Source of the DNA: Chloroflexota bacterium | GTDB taxonomy: Bacteria > Chloroflexota > Limnocylindria > P2-11E | Direction of reading: 5' to 3' | NCBI GenBank assembly: GCA_005882765.1 | Contig: VBDV01000130.1 | Coordinates: 1 to 49,031 of the forward strand | Length of the DNA: 49,031 nucleotides | Program-made: the position numbers and the translations under genes | Notes under the pieces: generated by a model | What the model was told of the DNA's origin: nothing | Seen by the model: the letters and a program-made list of their open reading frames with translations, nothing else | Database searches by the model: none | Part shown: piece after piece, positions 42,916 through 49,031 of the stretch | Numbering within the stretch: the first letter of the stretch is position 1 | How the letters are laid out: every line of letters begins with the position of its first letter

Positions 42916-44589
42916 CTAATGCTTGGTGACGTAGAGGTCGATGTAGCCGGCCTCTTCGAAACCGAGCGGGGTGATGTAGAGATTCTTCACCCATGGCTTT
43001 TGGAGAATCTTCGTCGTGCTGTAGTAGACGAATCCGACGGGCGCGTCCTGCGAGAGAAGCCGTGAGGCCTGCTGGTAGAGATCGTCGCGCTTCTTCGCAT
43101 CAGGCTCCTTGTCGGCATCTGCGACGAGCTTGTCGAATGTTGGGTTGTTGTAGCCAGTCGGGGTCTGCGTGGACTTTGAGTTGAAGACGGTGGTGAGCCA
43201 GTCCTGCTGGTCGTAGTAGTCGGCGCACCAGCCGATGTAGAACATCTGCGGAGCGGTCTCCAACTTCTTGACCAGCTGCGTGTACGTCGTCGTGTCCACC
43301 GGGTCGAGGGAGACGTTCACGCCCAGGTTCGTCTTCCACTGGTTCTGGAACCACTCGAGTCGTGTCTTCCCCCGGGCGGTCGCGGAATAGGTGATCTTGA
43401 GATTCGCGAGAGCAGCCTGCGCCGCTGGACTCGCCTGGGCGAGAGCGGTCTTGGCGCCGGCGGGATCGAATTTCTGGAATGTATCGCCCGGGTCGTAGCC
43501 GGGGATGCCGGGCGAGATGAATGAAGTCGATGGCTTGCCGATCTTCTGGATGTCGGCGATATACGCGTCTCGGTCGAACGACTTCACGAACGCCACGCGC
43601 ACATTCTTGTCGTCGAACGGTGCCTTCTTCAGATTGAAGGCGATGTAGTTGCTGCAGGAGCCGGGTCCTTCGACGACCTGCGCCTTGAGGGCTGCGTCAC
43701 TGTCGATGCTCCGAAGGTCCTCAGCCGCGATGCCGTACTCGTCGAGCTCGTCGCTGCGGTACGCCGCGAAGGCGACCGCACCCTCGTTGATCATGACTTT
43801 GGTCCACTTGGCGAGCTTGACGGGCGTGCGGAAGTTGGGGTTGCGTGTGAACACCATCTTCGAGTTGTGGTTCCACTCGCTGAAGATGAAGGGGCCGTTC
43901 CCGACGTACGTCGCAGGCTCGGTCCACTTGTCGCCGCCCTTGGTCACCATGTCCTCGCGAGTCGGCACGCCGACCCAGAGTCCGGCGATCGAGTTGAAGT
44001 AGGGCGCCTGCTGGGTGAGAGTGAACGAGATGTCGTTGCCGTTGACCTTGACGCTGTTGAGGAAGGTAGCCTTGGCAGCCGCGAGCTTAGCGGGGTCGTC
44101 CTTCTTCGGGTCCATGCTGTTCCAGGCTTCGCAGCCGGCCACGATGTAACCCGTGAACGAGTAGTTGCCCGCCGTCGCCGGGTCGCAGAGGCGCTGCCAC
44201 CCGTACTTGAAATCGTTTGCGGTAAGAGCCTTGCCGTCCGAGTACTTCAGGCCATCCCGGAGGGTGTACGTATACGTCAGCCCGTCGGCGCTGACCTTCG
44301 GTTGATCCTTGGCTGCCGCCGGGATCGGCTTGCCCGTTTTGATGTCGAATGTCATCAGAGCTTCGTAGACCTGCATCGTGACGCCGATCTCGTCCACGAA
44401 TGACTCGACCTGGGGGTCGATGGTGTCGGGCTCGGAGCCGATGTTGCTCCTGAACTCGCCGTTCGGGTCGGCGTCGGCTCCGGCCGACGTCGAGGGGCCG
44501 CCACTCTGCTGGGTGCAGGCGCTGATCACCAGTACGACCAGCGACAGGACACCGATGAGCGGCCAGATGCGACTGCGACTTGGGGTCAA
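42916..44589 (-). CDS. Family-5 solute-binding lipoprotein (oligopeptide type)
   Basis: The 557 residues resemble OppA: lipoprotein signal ending LVISAC, then NIGSEPDTIDPQ, QVYEALMTFDIKTGKPIPAAA, YTYTLRDGLKYSDGKALTAN, FKYGWQRLCDP, APYFNSIAGL, EPATYVGNGPFIFSEW and WCADYYDQQDWLTTVF. TTG 44589 is chosen: GGAGGCGG lies at good spacing and the signal peptide begins right there. It heads the transporter run binding protein, DppB, DppC, DppD, DppF. Confidence 0.95.
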   Translation of the reverse strand: MTPSRSRIWPLIGVLSLVVLVISACTQQSGGPSTSAGADADPNGEFRSNIGSEPDTIDPQVESFVDEIGVTMQVYEALMTFDIKTGKPIPAAAKDQPKVSADGLTYTYTLRDGLKYSDGKALTANDFKYGWQRLCDPATAGNYSFTGYIVAGCEAWNSMDPKKDDPAKLAAAKATFLNSVKVNGNDISFTLTQQAPYFNSIAGLWVGVPTREDMVTKGGDKWTEPATYVGNGPFIFSEWNHNSKMVFTRNPNFRTPVKLAKWTKVMINEGAVAFAAYRSDELDEYGIAAEDLRSIDSDAALKAQVVEGPGSCSNYIAFNLKKAPFDDKNVRVAFVKSFDRDAYIADIQKIGKPSTSFISPGIPGYDPGDTFQKFDPAGAKTALAQASPAAQAALANLKITYSATARGKTRLEWFQNQWKTNLGVNVSLDPVDTTTYTQLVKKLETAPQMFYIGWCADYYDQQDWLTTVFNSKSTQTPTGYNNPTFDKLVADADKEPDAKKRDDLYQQASRLLSQDAPVGFVYYSTTKILQKPWVKNLYITPLGFEEAGYIDLYVTKH

Positions 44590-44671
44590 AATTCCGCCTC
44601 CCTGTCCTTCCTTTTTTGGGGTATGGCGCGATTCTGGGCCATTGCCAGTACCGTCGCTAGCCCAAGCGGGT

Positions 44672-46354
44672 TCAGCGGAGTAGAAAACTCCACTCGTAGA
44701 CGTTCCACGAGAGCGCCGAACCCGAGGGCGCGGGCTGAATTCCGGCGAGGCCTTGCGGCGCGACATCGACCCGGAGCTCCTGATAGAGCGGGAGGGCGGG
44801 GAGGGCCGACGTCCAGATCCGTTCCATCTCCGTGTAGATCGCGCGCTTCTCGACACGATCCGGCGCCTCCGTCGCGAGGCGGGCGAGCACGTCGAACCAG
44901 GGGTCGACTATGCCGGCCCATCGCTCCGAAGCAAGCTGAGGATCGGCCGCTTCCTCAGATGTGATCGCCAGATCGAACTCACCTCGCTGCACCTCGGCAG
45001 CGAGATCGGCCGGCGCGCGTTCGCGCACGTCGGCCGCGATTCCGATTGCGGCGAGGTCGCCGGCCACGCGTCTCGCGACATCGGTGCGTGCTTGCGAACC
45101 CGCCGCGACGCCGATCGTGGTGGTCATGCGCTCGCCCCCACGTTCGACGATCCCGAACTGGCCTTTGCTGAATCCCGCCTCGACCAGAAGGGCCCGCGCG
45201 CGATCGCGGTCGGGGCCCGCGGGGGGCACATCCTCGGCCGCCGCCCACTGCGGGGGAACGAGATATGTGCGCGGCACGCGTGCCCTGCCGACGAAAACGT
45301 CGTCGACGATCGACTGGCGATCGACGGTGAGCAGGATCGCCTCCCTCACCAGCGGATTGCCGAACCGTTTCAGATTGGATCCAAACCGAAGGAGGCTCGC
45401 CGCCTCGGTGGGCACGTAATGCGCGAGCAGATGCGTCCCATCCGCGAAACGATCGAGGGTCTTCGCAAGATCGGCCTCAAGCACGGGCCACGGCGCAATG
45501 TCGATCTCGCCCCGAAGGAGTGCCTGGAGAGCCGCGGCGCGACTCGGGAAGAAATGGATCTCGAGCCGGCCGAGCTTGGGTGTTCCCAGCACGTAGCCCT
45601 GGTACGCGGAGAGGGTGATGCTGCCGGGCAGCCAGGCGGCGATCGCGAACGCTCCGGCATGGACCGGCTCGCGCGCGTACGCGACACGCTGCTCGGGGGT
45701 GGCCTGCGCAAGCCGGTGGCTGGGCATCACGCGGGGCCCGAGCGCGTAGTCATCCCATCTCTCTCCGTTCCGGTAGAGGACGCGGACCTCGCGCGTCGAC
45801 AGAATCTGGATATCCGAGATTCGGTCGGCCATCCACCTCGTGAGCGTGCCGGGTGTGTCTGCCTTGTCTTGCTGCCACGCGAAACGCACGTCGGTCGCCG
45901 TTATGGGGACGCCATCCTGCCACTTCGTGTCCCGGAGTCGGAAGGTAGCGACGAGGCGGCCGTCGGGCGCGTCCGCGTCGTCTGTCGCGACGCGGAGATC
46001 GCCGTTCTCGAGGGTCGGGACGGATTCGGCGAGCCGTGGCGTGAGCTCGTCGTGCGCGTCGCGCCGAACGAGCGTCTCGGTGACGGCGGAAGCGACGAAG
46101 CGGGCTGACGGATCGTCGTCGAACACCGTGCGTGGCTCGCCCACGAGGCCGACCACAACATCACGTCTCGTGGGGAGAGGCGTGGCGCAGCCCGTGATGA
46201 AGACGATGACGGCGACGAGCGCGAGCGAAGTCGCGCGGCGCGGGGTCAGGTCAGCGCGGAGAGATGCCCAGCGCCTTCTGGATCTCGACTGGATCGCCGT
46301 CGAAACGACCGCCCATGGGAAGACGCGTTTGATCCGAAGCGGTCGAGGAGTCAT
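44672..46354 (-). CDS. Family-5 solute-binding-protein-like lipoprotein in an ECF sigma operon
   Basis: The mature part resembles DppA-type binding proteins: VVGLVGEPRTVFDDD, TETLVRRDAHDELTPRLAESV, ATFRLRDTKWQDGVPITATDVRF, LVREAILLTVDRQSIVDDVF and LPALPLYQELRVDV. A lipoprotein signal (RRATSLALVAVIVFITGC) is clear. The start is unresolved: ATG 46354 gives a 40-residue Arg-rich leader and a 104-base overlap with the anti-sigma gene, while CTG 46249 would give an ideal signal peptide 1 base past that gene's stop. No dedicated permease; it could be a sensor or feed the downstream transporters. Confidence 0.85.
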   Translation of the reverse strand: MTPRPLRIKRVFPWAVVSTAIQSRSRRRWASLRADLTPRRATSLALVAVIVFITGCATPLPTRRDVVVGLVGEPRTVFDDDPSARFVASAVTETLVRRDAHDELTPRLAESVPTLENGDLRVATDDADAPDGRLVATFRLRDTKWQDGVPITATDVRFAWQQDKADTPGTLTRWMADRISDIQILSTREVRVLYRNGERWDDYALGPRVMPSHRLAQATPEQRVAYAREPVHAGAFAIAAWLPGSITLSAYQGYVLGTPKLGRLEIHFFPSRAAALQALLRGEIDIAPWPVLEADLAKTLDRFADGTHLLAHYVPTEAASLLRFGSNLKRFGNPLVREAILLTVDRQSIVDDVFVGRARVPRTYLVPPQWAAAEDVPPAGPDRDRARALLVEAGFSKGQFGIVERGGERMTTTIGVAAGSQARTDVARRVAGDLAAIGIAADVRERAPADLAAEVQRGEFDLAITSEEAADPQLASERWAGIVDPWFDVLARLATEAPDRVEKRAIYTEMERIWTSALPALPLYQELRVDVAPQGLAGIQPAPSGSALSWNVYEWSFLLR

Positions 46355-46823
46355 CCGGCTTGTTGAGTCTGAGCCAACGGAGGTAGTCGATCTCGCGGAG
46401 CGGAGGCTGTGCGCGGAAGTATTGCTGGACCACCGAGTGAGTAGCGGACGTCGATGTGCTCTGCTGCGTCGACGGGTCAAATGTCGTGCTCACGGCAAAG
46501 AGCGTCACACCGACCATGACCGCGACTTCGGCAAGGCGACCGAAGAAACGCGGCGCGTGAAGCCACGGGTTCGTCGCTGCGCTTTGTGGGCCGACCGCAA
46601 ACCGAACGCGACCCGGCGCGATCATCGTCCGGCGCTCCCGAAGCGGCGAGAACGCACCGCGGAGGACGGCGTCTACGCCTCGGCCACTGCGCAGGGCGTC
46701 GGCGCATTCGACGCACGATGCGGCATGTGCCTCGAGCGCGATCCGTTCGGCTACGCCGGGCCGGTCGGCCCACGCGAGGTATGCCGCCTGACGAGATTCA
46801 CAGCCGTGCGAGAAAAGTCTCAT
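46251..46823 (-). CDS. Anti-sigma factor with zinc-binding (ZAS) motif
   Basis: The 190-residue protein has the HxxxCxxC motif H33-AAS-C37-VE-C40 with an earlier Cys (C8), characteristic of zinc-binding anti-sigma domains that hold ECF sigma factors. One membrane segment is at about 94-114, followed by a roughly 75-residue extracytoplasmic part. The ATG overlaps the sigma stop as ATGA, so the pair is co-translated. It should release the sigma factor on an envelope signal, perhaps by proteolysis. Confidence 0.85.
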   Translation of the reverse strand: MRLFSHGCESRQAAYLAWADRPGVAERIALEAHAASCVECADALRSGRGVDAVLRGAFSPLRERRTMIAPGRVRFAVGPQSAATNPWLHAPRFFGRLAEVAVMVGVTLFAVSTTFDPSTQQSTSTSATHSVVQQYFRAQPPLREIDYLRWLRLNKPDDSSTASDQTRLPMGGRFDGDPVEIQKALGISPR

Positions 46824-47485
46824 TCGCCCTCTAGTGGCACCGCGGCCGTTATCGGTTTTGGTGCCCGAAGTTCAGTAGCGATGATCGGCCGGGTTGGTTC
46901 GATACCCAGCTCAGGATGTGCCGCAAGATGCGTTCGGAGCCGGCGGAGGGCGTAGTGCAGGCGGGATTTGACCGTTCCGACCGGACAGTCAACGACCTCA
47001 GCGATCTCCGTCAGGTTCAGCCCGTTCATGTAGTGCAGCACGACCACGAGCCGGTGCTTGGGCCCGAGCTCGTCAACCGCGCCAAGGACAAGCTGGCGAA
47101 GCTCGGCCTGCTCCGCGACGTGCGAGGGAGACCCCTCCTCGTTGGCGAGAGGTTCGTTGACCGCCTCATCGAGGGACGACAGGACCAGGCCTTTACGCGG
47201 GCGGCGGTTGTACGAAAGGTTGACCGCTACCCGGTACAGCCAGGGCCGAAGCGAATCGTCCGGCTCGAGGCGCGCCAGGGCGCGATGGGCCCGCGCGAAC
47301 GTGTCCACGACGATCTCTTCCGCGGCTGACGGGTCCTTCGTGATCGCGAGTCCGAGTCGGAAGATTCCGTCGCGGTACCGGTAGAAAAGCGCGTCAAACG
47401 CGACGGTGTCGCCATCCCGCGCCGCGTACACCAGATCGTGGTCGGTGCGCGCATCCCCGGCGGCGGGATCGCGTTGGGTCCTCAC
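46820..47485 (-). CDS. ECF-type RNA polymerase sigma factor
   Basis: The 221 residues show region 2 (DTVAFDALFYRYRDGIFRLGL, DPSAAEEIVVDTFARAHRAL, RPWLYRVAVNLSYNRRR-like) and region 4 (ELGPKHRLVVVLHYMNGLN, LTEIAEVVDCPVGTVKSRLH). There is a short C-terminal extension of about 30 residues. GTG 47485 overlaps the stop of the NlpC/P60 gene (GTGA). It is followed by its anti-sigma gene. Targets probably include this island, but no promoter consensus was identified. Confidence 0.95.
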   Translation of the reverse strand: MRTQRDPAAGDARTDHDLVYAARDGDTVAFDALFYRYRDGIFRLGLAITKDPSAAEEIVVDTFARAHRALARLEPDDSLRPWLYRVAVNLSYNRRPRKGLVLSSLDEAVNEPLANEEGSPSHVAEQAELRQLVLGAVDELGPKHRLVVVLHYMNGLNLTEIAEVVDCPVGTVKSRLHYALRRLRTHLAAHPELGIEPTRPIIATELRAPKPITAAVPLEGE

Positions 47486-48354
47486 GGCGCGGACGGGTCC
47501 GGCAGATAGCGGCGGATACCGCGAAGCTTGCGTTCGGGACCAAGCCGGTGGTGCTCGACCGCGCCACCCTTCATCGGCGCATGAATGAACTCGGTCGCGC
47601 TCGTGGCGAGGGCGACGTGGGTTACCGAGTCCGCCCCAAAGAACATGAGGTCACCCGCTCGGGCCACTTCCACCTTTCGGCCGAGGACCGCCTGTTGATC
47701 CGCGTCCCGCGGCAGGGCCACCCCGTTCAAACGGTACACCTGCTGGACGAATCCCGAACAGTCCAGGCCTAGTGCGGTTGTACCGCCCCATAAGTAAGGA
47801 ACGCCGATGAACGATTCCGCAGTTTTGAGGTAGTCAGCCGCCGTCGGATAGCGGTGCGGCAGCTGGTCGATCTCGACGAGGTCGGTCTCCGCCACATAAC
47901 CGGACCGCCCACGTCCGAGACGGGTCTCCCGCCACCCGGGAGGGTGTTCGTACGCGATTCGTCGATAGCTTCCGTCGGGCTGTTGGATGCTCGTGTAGAT
48001 CGGTCTGATGAGCGTCCCGGTGGGGAGACGAGCTATGACCATCCCGTCTGATCGGGGCGCATCACGAATGCTCGCAAGAAGCACCGCGACTACAAACGCC
48101 TCGCCATAGCCGCTCAAGATGTCGAGATGGTCGACCGGAACCCAGCCGAAGTACTGATCCGGGCCTTGGACGTATCGCCAATCGCCGTCCTCGCCGAGCA
48201 CGCGAACGTTTTCGCCCATGTGGGGCTGATCGACGAGCTCGGATTCCGTCGAAGGCGCCGCCCGCAGATCGGCGATGTCGCGCTGCACGATCGCGGTGTG
48301 CGGCCACACCATGGCGACCCGCGTCGAGGCGCGGACTAGGTCGGTCGCTGCCAC
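47482..48354 (-). CDS. SH3b-SH3b-NlpC/P60 endopeptidase (YkfC-like)
   Basis: NlpC/P60 enzymes cleave peptidoglycan stem peptides, commonly gamma-D-Glu-DAP bonds. Catalytic residues are C199 (LDCSGF), H246 (THVALA) and H258 (EFIHAP). Two SH3b-like regions precede (about 20-75 and 85-160). This order and the lack of a visible signal peptide resemble YkfC, which acts on free murein peptides. The start is uncertain: GTG 48354 overlaps gcvPB by 19 bases; ATG 48312 is the alternative. The gene overlaps the ECF sigma gene and lies upstream of the peptide transporters. Confidence 0.88.
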   Translation of the reverse strand: MAATDLVRASTRVAMVWPHTAIVQRDIADLRAAPSTESELVDQPHMGENVRVLGEDGDWRYVQGPDQYFGWVPVDHLDILSGYGEAFVVAVLLASIRDAPRSDGMVIARLPTGTLIRPIYTSIQQPDGSYRRIAYEHPPGWRETRLGRGRSGYVAETDLVEIDQLPHRYPTAADYLKTAESFIGVPYLWGGTTALGLDCSGFVQQVYRLNGVALPRDADQQAVLGRKVEVARAGDLMFFGADSVTHVALATSATEFIHAPMKGGAVEHHRLGPERKLRGIRRYLPDPSAP

Positions 48355-49031
48355 TTGAGCTTTGGATTGCGCGCGGCGGTGACCTCGTCGAGCCGCGCGA
48401 GCGGAGCGTGCTTCGGCGCGGCCTTCACCGACGCCGGATCGGTCTTCGCGCGTTCGGCGATGCGGATCATCGCGGCGGCGAACGCGTCGAGCGTCTCGCG
48501 CGGCTCGGTCTCGGTGGGTTCGATCATGAGCGCCTCGGGGACAACCAACGGGAAGTACACCGTCGGCGGATGGAACCCCTCATCGATGAGAGCCTTCGCG
48601 ATATCGAGCGCCGACGCGCCTTGCTTCTTCTGGCGCGAGGCCGAAAGCACGAACTCGTGCATGCACGCCCGGTCAAACGCGACGTCGAAGTGCTCGCGAA
48701 GCTGCGCGAGGAGGTAGTTGGCCGCGAGGATCGCGTCGTTCGAGGCCTCGGCCAGGCCTTCCTCGCCGAGCGTGCGCATGTACGTGTACGCGCGAACGAG
48801 CACGCCGAAGTTCCCGAGAAATGTCCGCACCCGGCCGATCGAGTCCCCAAGACCGGCCGGCGGTTGGTCGTCGCGCGCAGTGTCGAGGTGATAGCGGCCC
48901 TGCTCGTCGCGCACGATCCAGGGCTTTGGGAGGAACGCCCGCAGCGGCTCCTTCACGCAGAGCGGACCGGCGCCGGGCCCACCCGCGCCGTGAGGTGTCG
49001 AGAAGGTCTTGTGCACGTTGATGTGGATGCA
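48336..49031 (-). CDS. gcvPB: Glycine dehydrogenase (decarboxylating) subunit 2 (5' end beyond window)
   Basis: This is the C-terminal part of the P-protein beta subunit of the glycine cleavage system, which decarboxylates glycine on PLP. The PLP-lysine segment INVHKTFSTPHGAGGPGAGP is at the right edge, followed by VKEPLRAFLPKP, VRTFLGNFGVLVRAYTYMRTLG, the CMHEFVLSAS motif and the end FHPPTVYFPLVVPEALMIEPTETE. About 231 residues are present. Two-subunit P-protein is typical of Gram-positive and Chloroflexota-like bacteria. Its end overlaps the NlpC/P60 start. Confidence 0.96.
   Translation of the reverse strand, partial: CIHINVHKTFSTPHGAGGPGAGPLCVKEPLRAFLPKPWIVRDEQGRYHLDTARDDQPPAGLGDSIGRVRTFLGNFGVLVRAYTYMRTLGEEGLAEASNDAILAANYLLAQLREHFDVAFDRACMHEFVLSASRQKKQGASALDIAKALIDEGFHPPTVYFPLVVPEALMIEPTETEPRETLDAFAAAMIRIAERAKTDPASVKAAPKHAPLARLDEVTAARNPKLKWQRPT

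Overview
This is a gene-dense, GC-rich bacterial chromosomal window. It has 52 supportable protein genes (two cut by the window edges), gaps mostly under 100 bases, and many start/stop overlaps of the ATGA, GTGA and TTGA type. I see no rRNA, tRNA, CRISPR array, transposase, integrase or phage gene. Frequent GTG and TTG starts, a separate glutaminase and NAD synthetase, a nucleotidyltransferase/phosphomannomutase-like fusion, a SufR(Rrf2)-C-S-U-B-D-Rieske operon, a deazaflavin/flavin PPOX-type protein and a two-subunit glycine decarboxylase suggest a Chloroflexota-like or related high-GC Terrabacteria lineage. That placement is an inference; there is no phylogenetic marker strong enough to settle it.

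Left region (1-12829). A partial TatD nuclease diverges from metG, which is followed by an M28 peptidase lipoprotein and a small lipoprotein. Converging on these is a ten-gene minus-strand run that starts at 11897: NIPSNAP, PPOX, rsmI, inorganic pyrophosphatase, alpha/beta hydrolase, RimK-like ATP-grasp, circularly permuted ATP-grasp, bacterial PH-domain membrane protein, YbdK/GCS2-type carboxylate-amine ligase and a DinB-fold protein. Three different amide-forming ligases with a hydrolase and a DinB protein look like a pathway for an uncharacterised amide- or peptide-linked metabolite, possibly a thiol. This is the best candidate here for an undescribed system.

Middle region (11939-23160). 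A YagU-like membrane protein and a second PPOX protein lie on the plus strand. On the minus strand follow a low-GC gene made by internal duplication, an EamA transporter, the split NAD synthetase pair (nadE plus nitrilase-fold glutaminase), the 834-residue nucleotidyltransferase/phosphomannomutase-like fusion, a stand-alone Lrp/AsnC effector domain and a 67-residue orphan. A DUF2079 polytopic protein is on the plus strand. A 56-residue charged protein, a DUF4173 membrane protein and a small zinc-ribbon-like DUF6980 protein complete the region.

Suf region (22921-29115). An Rrf2 regulator with three cysteines heads sufC, sufS, sufU, sufB, sufD and a Rieske ferredoxin, all overlapping or nearly so. 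An inverted repeat overlaps the predicted start site of the operon and is a likely autoregulatory operator.

Right region (29196-49031). A DUF84 NTPase, a CPBP intramembrane protease homologue, a SnoaL-like protein and an ABC exporter come first. Then comes a large minus-strand island: three family-5 peptide-binding lipoproteins, two permease pairs and a single ATPase pair. Upstream of it are a fourth family-5 binding-protein-like lipoprotein, an anti-sigma factor with an HxxxCxxC motif, an ECF sigma factor and an SH3b-SH3b-NlpC/P60 endopeptidase resembling YkfC. Together these suggest uptake and recycling of cell-wall or other short peptides under ECF control. The window ends inside gcvPB.
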